Shown here piece by piece: positions 9,018 through 17,800 of a DNA stretch of 41,132 nucleotides. The stretch covers positions 1-41,132 of the forward strand of contig JAKSQO010000027.1 of NCBI GenBank assembly GCA_024404095.1, read 5' to 3'. The stretch is from Clostridia bacterium. GTDB lineage: Bacteria; Bacillota; Clostridia; Oscillospirales; Acutalibacteraceae. The notes beneath the pieces are model-generated. The model did no database searches and had not been told where the DNA came from. It saw only the letters and a list, made by a program, of their open reading frames with translations. The position numbers and the translations under genes were made by a program. Position 1 is the stretch's first letter; each line of letters begins with the position of its first letter.

Positions 9018-9869
9018 TCATCGTGCGTCCTTATCTTTAGGCTCAAGAACCTTTGAAACCACGTTTGAAATTGAGTTTGCCGTTTCGCGGATTTTTCCGA
9101 GTTCAGCGCGTACCTCCTTCGGATTCATACCGTCAAACAGCTTGCCGCCAGACTTTATTTCAGGCGTTTCAACACCCATACGTTTACAAACGATATATCC
9201 GACGCAAGCAGCAGTCAAGGGATTCTTCGACTTATTATTCTTGCCGTTATCTTCAATCGCACGGGCAATTTCAACAGAAAGGCACTTCACAACATCCTTT
9301 CCTGACATTCCCTGACGGATTGAAATCAATCCGCTGTCGGGTTCATATCTTGCATTTACTTTATCGGGCAAATCGTTATTGAAAACGATTGACGCGGGCG
9401 AAGCCTTGATAAGAGCCTTAACCATTTTCTTTTCATCATAGTTTTTAGGCTTCTGAGTCTTGTGCTTTGAATTAGTCTGAGAAACATCGAACACCTTTTT
9501 AGCGTTATACGATACGCCGGTGGAACCGTCTTCTCTCTTAAATTCGCTGCCGGGTTCAAGAATTGTTATTCCTTTTTCACCCTTGTTGATATATGCGCCG
9601 AGCTTTGACCAGAACTTTGAATCGCCGAGCCTTGTTGCTTCGGGCATCTGATGAGAAACAAGAAGTGCGTTACTTACGGAATATCTGTCGAAGCGGCTCT
9701 GCACATCAAGATATTTTGTGAGTGCATCGGGAGAAGAAAGTTCTTCCGTTGCTGTTTCAAGCATTTCAAACGCTTCGGTTCTTGCTTCTTTTTTCTGCTG
9801 AATCCATTCCTCTTTATTGAAATCGGATTCCTTTTTTTCTTTGTTTACATTGTTATTTGCTTCTGCCAT
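9018..9869 (-). CDS. ArdC-like protein with degenerate metalloprotease motif
   Basis: This 283-aa protein resembles the antirestriction ArdC N-terminal ssDNA-binding domain, with conserved blocks around residues 45-145 (DRYSVSNALL, GEKGITIL, KKVFDVSQTNS). Where ArdC has a zinc-binding HExxH, this protein has a similar helix containing SVEIARA without the histidines, so protease activity is unlikely. The start at 9869 is set by GGAGG seven bases upstream. It overlaps the end of the PcfB gene by 17 bp. The related block VFDVSDTNS occurs in the giant methylase-helicase. Role is probably DNA binding or protection of incoming DNA (inference). Confidence 0.7.
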   Translation of the reverse strand: MAEANNNVNKEKKESDFNKEEWIQQKKEARTEAFEMLETATEELSSPDALTKYLDVQSRFDRYSVSNALLVSHQMPEATRLGDSKFWSKLGAYINKGEKGITILEPGSEFKREDGSTGVSYNAKKVFDVSQTNSKHKTQKPKNYDEKKMVKALIKASPASIVFNNDLPDKVNARYEPDSGLISIRQGMSGKDVVKCLSVEIARAIEDNGKNNKSKNPLTAACVGYIVCKRMGVETPEIKSGGKLFDGMNPKEVRAELGKIRETANSISNVVSKVLEPKDKDAR

Positions 9870-10602
9870 GATCTTTCCTCCTGTTAGATTTATTATTATG
9901 CTTTGTCTGCTGCGGTTTCTTGGCATCCTTCTTCGCAGCGTCTTTTTCATTTTTGATTCTTTCAATTCTTTTGCGAACCGGTTCTTTTGCTGTTGTCGGA
10001 CTATCAGTCGACTGGTGGTCTGAATTTATCGAAGAACGCTCGGACAGATCGACCTTTCCTGTCTTTGCCAGAGGAGGGTTTACAGAATCGGTTTTTTCCT
10101 TATTCGGCGGCTTATTGAACAGTTCATCAATGAACTTATCCTCCGCCGATTTTTCCGGCTGTTCCTTTTCGGGTATCGGTAAATCGGATTTTTTATCTTT
10201 TGTAATTGTGCTTTTAATCGTTGCCTTCTGATTTACGCCGAGTTTATACCTTTCAAATATTCGGTTTACCTTCGACGCATCTTCGGCTCTGACCATAATA
10301 TCGCACTTACCGTTATTACTGCTTTTATCTTTTAATACATGATAAACAACGCCGTACCGTTTGGCTTCCTCACAGAACTTTCTCAATGATTTATCGTCAA
10401 TCTCAAATACCTTAATAGGCTTTTGAGATTTCAGCATTGATTTAAGACTGGCTTTGCCTTTCTTTTTCTGCGGCATTTTTAGTTCTCTGATTAAAAGCTT
10501 TGCAATCTCCAATGCACCGTCACCCGAGATTTTTGCAGCAGTCTGCACAGTGTCAAGAGTTATCTTAACGATCTGGTCTGCTGCGTCGCTGGATGCGCTC
10601 AC
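9853..10602 (-). CDS. pcfB: PcfB family (DUF3801) relaxase accessory protein
   Basis: This 249-aa protein has an N-terminal globular part of about 130 residues matching PcfB/DUF3801 and a long Lys/Glu/Pro-rich tail. In enterococcal pCF10, PcfB is an accessory factor that couples the relaxase to the coupling protein. I chose the GTG at 10602 because AAAGGAG lies ten bases upstream; upstream in-frame ATGs have poorer sites. It overlaps the relaxase gene by 38 bp, which fits a relaxase-partner role. The tail is low-complexity and probably disordered. Confidence 0.78.
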   Translation of the reverse strand: MSASSDAADQIVKITLDTVQTAAKISGDGALEIAKLLIRELKMPQKKKGKASLKSMLKSQKPIKVFEIDDKSLRKFCEEAKRYGVVYHVLKDKSSNNGKCDIMVRAEDASKVNRIFERYKLGVNQKATIKSTITKDKKSDLPIPEKEQPEKSAEDKFIDELFNKPPNKEKTDSVNPPLAKTGKVDLSERSSINSDHQSTDSPTTAKEPVRKRIERIKNEKDAAKKDAKKPQQTKHNNKSNRRKDHGRSK

Positions 10603-11968
10603 TGTTATCTCGCTCCTTTCCTTTTTGTTTTGCGGCATACTCCTGAACCTGCTCCAATTCATTTTCAATCCTCGGTTCATTTTCAAGAAGTCTGTCGCAG
10701 ATAACTGATTTTTTTCGAAGTGTTTTTAATCTTTCTGATAAGAACTTGATTTCCCCCTTCAGCTCATACTGTAAGGCAACATCATCTGCTCGGACAGCAG
10801 ATTTAAGTTTGTTTCTGAGAACTCTGCGGTTATCGGTAAGCTCTTTGATTTCATCTTCACACTCACCTTTAAACCTGCTCACATCTTCGTCGGTATATAG
10901 GTCGTTATCAAGAAGCAGGTTCTGTTCCTCAACCCTTTTGTCAAACTTTATGAGGTCATCACCAAGCAATCTTTCAAGTTCACGGTTATAACTGCCTCTG
11001 CTTTTTACTGCGGTTATTCCGCAAACAAAGTGAACATAAACGGTCTTATAGTTTTCAAAAATAAGAGTGTTATTAAAATCACCGTCAAAAAAAAGCTGCT
11101 CTGCATCATCCTGTTCGGGATAATCAAAAGCAGCCTTCGGCCAAGTTCCGTGTATTCTTTTTCTGATTGCACTCGGCGTATATTCCTCACCGAGAGTTTT
11201 TAATCTTCTGGGCTTAGGAAAGTTCTGATGAGTAACCGTTGTATATTTGTTGCTGAAATCAAAAGTATATCCCCGCTTTGCCATCTCTGAATAAAACTGT
11301 TTTTCGGTTTTGCACATATTGATACATTCATCAATATCCTTTTTAATAATTCCGTTTTTGGTTATCTTACCTTCCTTATCAGCCATATATTCCGAATAAT
11401 TTTTCTTTGAATCTTTCGGTTCATATATAACTGATAAACCGTATTCACGGCAAAGTCTGTCAGATACCTCTCTCATTTTCAGGTAATCCTGTTTCTCTCT
11501 GTGAAACTTTATACCGTCAAGATAAGATACTGTATTGATTATAAAGTGATTATGTATATGCGATTCCTTATCAATGTGTGTTGCGACAACGACCTGATAT
11601 TTATCGCCCCATAATTCACATGCAAGTTTATATCCGATATCGTGAGCAGTCTGTGCATCAACCTCGTCAGTTGCAAACGACTGGTATCCGTGATACGCAA
11701 TTACACCTCCCGTTTTTCCTGCGTTTTCTTTTGCAGCAATCATATCCTCAACAGGATGTTCTTTTGTGCAGTTAATATAGCTGACAAACTTTTTTATTTC
11801 AGTCGCAGAATCTCTTTCGGCGTAATTAACAACATCATTCAGTACATTTTCATAATCGTCATTTTCAGTCGGAATAACTTCTTCGCTGACAGTTTTATCA
11901 GGATTAATAGCGTAGAGAACAACCTTACCGATGGCTCCGTTTATTCTCCATAATGATGTTACTGCCAT
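10565..11968 (-). CDS. MOBP-type relaxase
   Basis: This 467-aa relaxase should nick oriT and pilot the strand into the recipient. Motif I is seen as VLYAINPDKT with the likely catalytic tyrosine Y19. The metal-binding motif III is HIDKESHIHNHF at residues 131-142, with H131, H139 and H141. The C-terminal third (from about 350) is a charged coiled-coil-like tail. Its ATG shares the final A of the MobC stop codon, so translation is coupled, and there is no independent Shine-Dalgarno site. All key residues are present, so activity is expected. Confidence 0.95.
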   Translation of the reverse strand: MAVTSLWRINGAIGKVVLYAINPDKTVSEEVIPTENDDYENVLNDVVNYAERDSATEIKKFVSYINCTKEHPVEDMIAAKENAGKTGGVIAYHGYQSFATDEVDAQTAHDIGYKLACELWGDKYQVVVATHIDKESHIHNHFIINTVSYLDGIKFHREKQDYLKMREVSDRLCREYGLSVIYEPKDSKKNYSEYMADKEGKITKNGIIKKDIDECINMCKTEKQFYSEMAKRGYTFDFSNKYTTVTHQNFPKPRRLKTLGEEYTPSAIRKRIHGTWPKAAFDYPEQDDAEQLFFDGDFNNTLIFENYKTVYVHFVCGITAVKSRGSYNRELERLLGDDLIKFDKRVEEQNLLLDNDLYTDEDVSRFKGECEDEIKELTDNRRVLRNKLKSAVRADDVALQYELKGEIKFLSERLKTLRKKSVICDRLLENEPRIENELEQVQEYAAKQKGKERDNSERIQRRSRPDR

Positions 11969-12294
11969 TAGTTTTTATTCATTACCGACAGAAGATTACC
12001 AACCATATTCTGAATTTCCGAAAAGTTTTGGCGGTACATCGGTGCGTCGATAAGATTAAGAGTATTTGCTTTTATTGCTACCTGCTGAATGTTGTTTCCT
12101 ATCATTCTGAGCTGACGGAGAACTTCAAAAAAGTCTGCTGAAGGACGTTCTTTTGGAACTGTTCCGAAAATAATCATTCTAATATATGCTTCTCTTGATA
12201 AACCGGTTTTTTGAATATTTCGGGTCAGTTTATCAAGTTCTTTATCATCAAGATAGAACACTATTTTGTTGTTTCTTTTTCTGATGATAATCAT
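11968..12294 (-). CDS. mobC: MobC-like relaxosome protein
   Basis: This 108-aa protein precedes the relaxase gene and carries the MobC signature region with LRMIGNNIQQVA followed by an amphipathic C-terminal helix. The N-terminal part around DDKELDKL and GLSREAYI looks like a ribbon-helix-helix DNA-binding fold. MobC proteins bind and melt oriT next to the nick site. I prefer the ATG at 12294; a GGAAAGG directly abuts it, closer than ideal, and an upstream TTG at 12330 is possible but weaker. Confidence 0.85.
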   Translation of the reverse strand: MIIIRKRNNKIVFYLDDKELDKLTRNIQKTGLSREAYIRMIIFGTVPKERPSADFFEVLRQLRMIGNNIQQVAIKANTLNLIDAPMYRQNFSEIQNMVGNLLSVMNKN

Positions 12295-12424
12295 CCTTTC
12301 CGGGGGTTTTAGGGGTTTTATCCCTAACAAGTGCCTTTGTGCTGTAGCAAAGGCGATGCTTGCTAAGACGATACCGCAAAAACCCCGTTTTTATCCATAG
12401 CGGTTAATATCGAAGGAAAAAGTG
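12295..12424. other. Candidate oriT region upstream of mobC
   Basis: This 130-bp spacer lies directly upstream of mobC and the relaxase, where MOBP oriT sites normally sit. It contains two tandem 9-mers (ggggtttta at 12303-12311 and 12312-12320) and a perfect 7-bp inverted repeat (12333-12339 with 12348-12354) around an 8-base loop. Flanking sequence is G/C-patterned compared with the AT-rich spacers elsewhere. I could not match a known nic core, so the nick position is not called. Confidence 0.45.
12303..12320. repeat. Tandem 9-bp direct repeat near oriT candidate
   Basis: Two perfect adjacent copies of ggggtttta lie between the mobC start and the inverted repeat at 12333-12354. Short direct repeats next to a nick region are often binding sites for MobC-type accessory proteins; that role here is inferred. 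Confidence 0.6.
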
Positions 12425-12622
12425 TTATTTTTCTTCTTCTCCGGGTTCATTTTCTTCAGCAAATACGGATATACACTTTAAATCACACATATTAAAGTCC
12501 ACAAGATTTGTGTTTGTGAGTATCCTTTTCGCAAGGATTTCAGCTTCCTTTTTTGAGTTTGCAAGAACGGGAAAGTCTTTGCTCATAAGACCGGTTACGT
12601 TTATATTGTATTCTTTAGCCAT
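12425..12622 (-). CDS. Small protein with DpnD/PcfM-like fold (tentative)
   Basis: This 65-aa protein has the pattern of a beta strand (YNINVTG), a loop, a second strand (FPVLANS), then a helix (KKEAEILAKRIL). The same pattern is seen in the N-terminal 50 residues of the next gene upstream, which resembles DpnD/PcfM proteins. The tail is acidic. AAAGGAG lies eight bases before the ATG, so the gene is well supported even though its function is unknown. It is the gene nearest the oriT candidate. Confidence 0.7.
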   Translation of the reverse strand: MAKEYNINVTGLMSKDFPVLANSKKEAEILAKRILTNTNLVDFNMCDLKCISVFAEENEPGEEEK

Positions 12623-12675
12623 GCTTATAGCTCCTTTCGCAAATGGTTTTTCTTTGTATCTGTAATACTGTCTTT

Positions 12676-13233
12676 CTATCTTTCTCTGTCTTTATTCGGA
12701 TTGTATTTCACGCCTTTTAATTCTCCGTTGACTTTGATAAAACGTTCAGGAAGTTTAAATTCACTCTTGTACTTTTTAAGCTGTTCAGCAGAAAGGCTCT
12801 TAAAGAAATCGCCTTCACAATTACATAAGAAAAAAGTACCCGAAAGAATTATAAGGTTATTATCTTTATCAAACAAACTTCGGTTTAAAGACATTCCGTT
12901 TGTCAATTCAGGGTCGCAGCGAACAATACAAACATCTTCTTCAAAAGGATAAATTGCCTCAGCATTGCCTCCGATAATCTTCTCATAATCCATAAGTAAA
13001 TTGCCGATTTCAACTGTCCTTGCAAGTTTATTCGGTTCAAGTAAAACAACTTTTATCTTCTCAGGTTTTAATTCTTCAGCATCAAAATCAACATCAACAA
13101 AGTTATCCGCATCCAAAATGTAATCGCCTTTATACCATTTATCAATAACAATCCGCTCTGCTTCTTCAAGCGAATCAGCTTCAACCTCAACATTCATTTG
13201 TAATGTTTCGGTTATTTCAACTTTATATTTCAT
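12676..13233 (-). CDS. PcfM-like plus DUF3846 fusion protein
   Basis: This 185-aa protein appears to join two modules. Residues 1-50 (MKYKVEITETLQ to VDVDF) match the DpnD/PcfM-like beta-alpha-beta unit. Residues from about 55 match DUF3846, with the characteristic VVLLEPNK, GGNAEAIYPF and LNRSLFDKDN blocks and an internal LSGTFFL strand. Both families occur in Clostridial conjugative elements, with no known biochemical role. The ATG overlaps the stop of the toprim gene by 4 bp. Confidence 0.72.
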   Translation of the reverse strand: MKYKVEITETLQMNVEVEADSLEEAERIVIDKWYKGDYILDADNFVDVDFDAEELKPEKIKVVLLEPNKLARTVEIGNLLMDYEKIIGGNAEAIYPFEEDVCIVRCDPELTNGMSLNRSLFDKDNNLIILSGTFFLCNCEGDFFKSLSAEQLKKYKSEFKLPERFIKVNGELKGVKYNPNKDRER

Positions 13234-14201
13234 CTCGCATCATTCCTTTCCTTCCTGCTTTTTGCAGGGATTTTATTTTTGATAATAAGATAATCGTTTA
13301 CATCTTTACCGTCAGGAGGCGGTAAGTCTATAACCTCATACCGCTCGGATAAGACCTTCATAATTGACCTTGCTGCGTTTCTCCCGGCTTCGTCATTATC
13401 AAGATGTAAGTATATTTTATTTGTGTCAGGATTATCTTTAAGGTACTGTTCCATAGCAAGCGGCAGAGCAAATTCTTCCTCTTTATTAACGGAACTGTAA
13501 ATACCCGCAAGTGCAACAAGGTTCATCTTTCTCCAGTTAATATTCTTTCGCTGTACTAAGGTTGCATAGGATAAAAGGTCTATTGCGCTTTCAAAAAAGT
13601 GAACGCAGTTATTATCTTCAGCAGTTAATCTGAATGTATATCTTTTATCGCTGCCGACGGCATCACCTAAAAATCTTTTGCCGAATGTTCCTCTCAAACC
13701 TGCATACTTGGGTTCACGGTTTTTATCAAAACCCATAAAGACCACATTGTGCATAGTCTGACTTTCAAAGATATATCCGTTATATATACAGTGCTGAATA
13801 ACATTGCCTGCGATACCTCTGCTTTTCAGATAGCTGATAGCCTGATTGTTATTAGGTGCTCTTATAGGTATTTCAAGTTCTTTGGCTTTAGTTTCTTTAC
13901 TGTCAGAAGAAAGATATTCAGGATTTAACGGAACCGTATCAATACAGTTAAGCACGGTTTCAACAGCGTCATAAAAGCTCATATTTCTTACTGCGGTAAG
14001 ATAATCAACGGCGCTTTTACCGCCGATACCGTGCGACCACCATATCCATTTTCCGTTTGAAATTTTCAAGCTGTCGTGAGATGCGGTACAGTATTCATTG
14101 CCTGAAGCTTTGACAAGCTCTCCCGGTTCATAGTTTTTCAGATAAGTATAAAGGTCAATCTCTTTTGCTTTTCTGACAAGCTCTTCGGGAATATACGGCA
14201 T
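13230..14201 (-). CDS. DUF3991/toprim domain primase-like protein
   Basis: This 323-aa protein has an N-terminal zinc-ribbon-like primase region (residues 20-65, with CTASHDSLKIS and WWSHGIGGKS). DUF3991 lies at about 90-180, and a toprim domain at about 200-300 has the acidic motifs FFESAID and HLDNDEAGR. Such proteins are thought to prime or process transferred single-stranded DNA. AAGG lies six bases before the ATG. The neighbouring DUF3848 gene ends three bases upstream, and the next gene overlaps by 4 bp, so it is in the same operon. It is the only candidate replication-type enzyme in the window. Confidence 0.85.
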   Translation of the reverse strand: MPYIPEELVRKAKEIDLYTYLKNYEPGELVKASGNEYCTASHDSLKISNGKWIWWSHGIGGKSAVDYLTAVRNMSFYDAVETVLNCIDTVPLNPEYLSSDSKETKAKELEIPIRAPNNNQAISYLKSRGIAGNVIQHCIYNGYIFESQTMHNVVFMGFDKNREPKYAGLRGTFGKRFLGDAVGSDKRYTFRLTAEDNNCVHFFESAIDLLSYATLVQRKNINWRKMNLVALAGIYSSVNKEEEFALPLAMEQYLKDNPDTNKIYLHLDNDEAGRNAARSIMKVLSERYEVIDLPPPDGKDVNDYLIIKNKIPAKSRKERNDAR

Positions 14202-14204
14202 AGC

Positions 14205-14540
14205 TTACCTTGCCTCACTTCTGTGCCTTGAGTTTTTCTTTATAAGGTCACCTGCATGTCTTTCAATACAATCTCGAATTTCTTCCATGTGCCTGCTTTC
14301 TGAATGCTCCCATTCTTCAAATAACTTCTGGAGAGGGTTCTTTTCTTTAAGCAATGCTCTGCATTTTGCAGAATCAATATTGTCACACTCAAGAGCCATT
14401 ACAATATCCTCTTTAATAATGAGTTCATAAGCCTGTTCTATTACAGATTCAGAAGGTGATATTTGAAGTTCGTGAATAAAATCCTGAAGTTCTGAATTCA
14501 GTTTATTGTATAGGGAAGCATTTAACTGTTCATTATTCAT
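14205..14540 (-). CDS. DUF3848 family protein
   Basis: This 111-aa helical protein carries the DUF3848 pattern: LYNKLNSELQDF, then IEQAYELIIKEDIVMALE. It occurs beside primase/toprim and methylase genes in many Clostridial elements, and its function is unknown. GGAG sits before the ATG at 14540, which begins with MNNEQLN; an in-frame upstream extension lacks a good site. The C-terminal region (about residues 60-105) is charged and helical. Confidence 0.75.
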   Translation of the reverse strand: MNNEQLNASLYNKLNSELQDFIHELQISPSESVIEQAYELIIKEDIVMALECDNIDSAKCRALLKEKNPLQKLFEEWEHSESRHMEEIRDCIERHAGDLIKKNSRHRSEAR

Positions 14541-14713
14541 AAAATCAACTCCTTCAAAATTACAGAGCCGACTGATTTTGAGCCGGCTCATTTTCTGTGG
14601 GCTTTTGGTTCATTTTTTAAGGTATTTTTTCGCTGTAAGGCGTTTAAAAAATCCGGTAATATAACTCGTTTCGGTAAAAGATATAAGCAATAGTGCATTA
14701 AAAAGGTGCTGTT

Positions 14714-14881
14714 TTACGCCCTTTTACTTTGGTATTTCGGGCAACAGACAATCGTTGCTCTGAAACTCTGCTTGCAATAATTTGTACAACCTCTGCATAA
14801 AGGGTTATACGTTCTGCGGTGAGTTATCTTATCTATAAAAAACGCCCATTCGATTTTTTGCTTTTTTGATAAACTCGGCAT
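14714..14881 (-). CDS. Small Cys-rich conserved element protein
   Basis: This 55-aa basic protein starts at 14881 with AAGGTGAT just upstream, eleven bases after the stop of the giant methylase-helicase. It contains five cysteines (C29, C32, C36, C46, C47) in the segment CRGCTNYCKQSF to CCPKY, suggesting a small metal-binding or nucleic-acid-binding module. I recall similar small proteins with LSKK near the start in related elements, but no function is known. The longer in-frame reading that begins inside the giant gene is unlikely to be used. Confidence 0.65.
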   Translation of the reverse strand: MPSLSKKQKIEWAFFIDKITHRRTYNPLCRGCTNYCKQSFRATIVCCPKYQSKRA

Positions 14882-14891
14882 AACAATCACC

Positions 14892-17800
14892 TTACCTTGC
14901 ATCGCCTCGGTCTTTTGACTTTCTTTCGGGAGATTCTTCATCAGCCACTTCACCGTCAACAATCTCGTTATCCTTTTTATCAAGGTTTAACAATGCGTTG
15001 AGTTCTGCAAGACGGGCTGATTTCTGTGTGAGTTCTTCTTCGTGAGGGAACGGAGCTTCAACCTCCACCTTAGCATTTGCAAGCTGAACCTTTGTATTGT
15101 CAAGCTGTTCACGACAGGCAATCTGCCTTTCCGCAAATGCGTTCAGAGTATTATCAAGTCGGATAATATTACCGAAAATATCCGAGCCAAGCGGAGTAGT
15201 GTGTCTGAGTTCATTTTTGAGTGCAGCGTTAAATTCTTTGCTGTAACTGTCAAACGACAGTTCGATTCTGAAGCCTCGATATGAGCCGACTTCAACGGGT
15301 TCGGGAGAAGTCATAGCCTTACACGCTTCAATAAGCGCCGTACCTGCTTCTTTTTTGTCGGTATAGGTAATTCCTTTGATTACCATAGGTGAAAAGCCGT
15401 CCTCATTCGGACAAGTGTTTTCATCACGGCATTTAATATCTTCATCGAAGCCTACAATACGCTGTTCAAGCACAGCGATTTTGGCAGGATAGTCCTTGAG
15501 TATTTTATCTTCAAGTGCGTAATGCTGACTCAGATGGTTTGCTTTAAGCAGCTTCAATTTTGATACCGAAACATCCAAATCCATTTTTTCCTTGATGTGT
15601 GGGTTACCCGTTGCTAACATCTTTATCTCTGCATAAGACAAAGCCTGCTCGTCAACATCTTCCGCTGAACGAACAGGACTCTTTGAAGTCATAATCTGAC
15701 CTATAAACTTTTGCTTATTCTCAACGAGCTGATAAAGATAACTGTCGAATGTGTTTTCCGTTACATAGGTAAAAATATCAACCTCCGGGTTTTCATTGCC
15801 TTGTCGTATAATTCTGCCGTTTCGCTGTGAAAGGTCTGCGGGTCGCCACGGTGTATCAAGATGATGCAATGCACATAAATGTTTCTGAACATTAGTGCCG
15901 GCTCCCATTTTTGAGGTTGAGCCTATAAGCACTCTGACCTGACCGTTGCGGACTTTACCGAACAGTTCTTTTTTCTGAACCTCTGAATTTGCTTCGTGTA
16001 TGAAAGCAATCTCTTCTTCGGGTATCCCTTTTTCGGTCAGTTTTTTACGCAGGTCGTCATAGACATTGAATTTCCCGTCACCGTGGGGAGTTGAAAGGTC
16101 GCAGAAAACCAACTGTGATGAACGCTCCGGCGTTGTTCTGTCCCATATTGAGTAGATTTCATCAGCACAGGCTGCAACCTTGCCACTCTCATAATCGGGC
16201 AAGGCGTCATTTATAAGCCTCTGGTCAAGAGCGAGTTTTCTGCCATCATTGGTTATAAGCAGCATATTGTCAACATCTGAGCTTACCATCTTGTTGCGTA
16301 CACGCTCTGCTCTTTCTGACAGTGACTCGACAAACCGCTTCTGATGCTCTGACGGTTTCAGAACAACATTGTGGAACTTTGCATCGGGAACCGGCAATTT
16401 AAGCATATCCGCAGTCTGAATATCCGCAACCTCTTTGAACATTGACATTAGTTCGGGGAGATTGTGGAATTTTGCAAACCTCGTTTTTGCACGGTAGCCC
16501 GTACCTTCGGGAGATAATTCAATAGCCGTTACCGTTTCACCGAATGTGGATGCCCAGGCATCAAAATGCAAAAGGTCATTTCTTCTGAGAGTGTTATATT
16601 GCAAGTATTTCTGCATTGTATAAAGCTCCACCATTGAATTTGAAATAGGTGTACCCGTTGCAAAGACAATACCTCTGCCGCCCGTAATTTCATCAAGATA
16701 ACGGCATTTCATATATAAGTCAGAGGACTTCTGCGCCTCCGTCTGTGATATGCCGCCGACATTTCTCATTTTCGTGAATACAGCGAGGTTCTTAAAATAG
16801 TGAGCTTCGTCAATGAATATACGGTCAACACCAAGCTCTTCAAAGGTAACAACATCATCTTTTCGGCTCTGGTCATTGAGTTTTGCGAGCTTCGCGGTAA
16901 TTGTTTTCTTTGTCTGCTCAAGCTGTTTAACGCTGAACTTATCGCCGCGCTTTGCTTTCAGCTCTGCAATACCGTCAAGTACTTCGTGCATCTGCTGTTC
17001 AAGAATATATCGCTGTCGCTCTATCGACATGGGTATTTTCTCAAACTGAGAATGTCCAATAATTATGGCGTCATAATCACCGGTTGCTATCCTTGCACAA
17101 AATTTCTTACGGTTTTTAGTTTCAAAGTCTTTCTTTGTTGCGACAAGGATATTCGCCGAGGGATAAAGCTGCAAATACTCTGTCGCCCACTGCCCTATAA
17201 GGTGATTAGGTACAACGAACAGAGATTTATTGCATAATCCCAAGCGTTTACTTTCCTGCGCTGCCGCTACCATTTCAAAGGTTTTGCCTGCGCCGACTTC
17301 GTGTGCAAGCAAGGTGTTGCCACCGTAAATGATGTGAGCTATCGCATCTACCTGATGCTTTCGGAGAGTTATTTCGGGATTCATTCCGACAAAATTCAGA
17401 TGATCGCCGTCATACTCACGGGGACGGTTACTGTTGAACTTTTCGTTATACAGCTTACAGAGCTTGTCTCTGCGTTCCGGGTCTTTCCATATCCAATCTG
17501 CAAAGGCTTCCTTTATAAGCTCCTGCTTACCCTGAGCAATAGCCGTTTCCTTCTTATTCAGAACCGGCTTCTTGTTTCCGTTCTCATCTTCGACATAATC
17601 AAAGATACGGACATCCTTGAGGTTTAGAGTCTGCTCAATGATTTTATAGCCGTTAATTCTTGTTGTTCCGTAGGTGCTGTTTGCCTTGACATTGCCGCGG
17701 TCATAGGTTTTTCCGTCAATGTTCCATTCTCCGGTGTACTTTGCAAAATTTACATGAATATTCCATTGACAGTACCTCGGTGTGTCAAACAGTTCAAACA

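Noticed and set aside
14565..14589. Hairpin GAGCCG with CGGCTC near the DUF3848 start
   Set aside because: Only six pairs and a weak T-rich stretch follow, and the site lies directly before a gene start; not enough for a terminator call.
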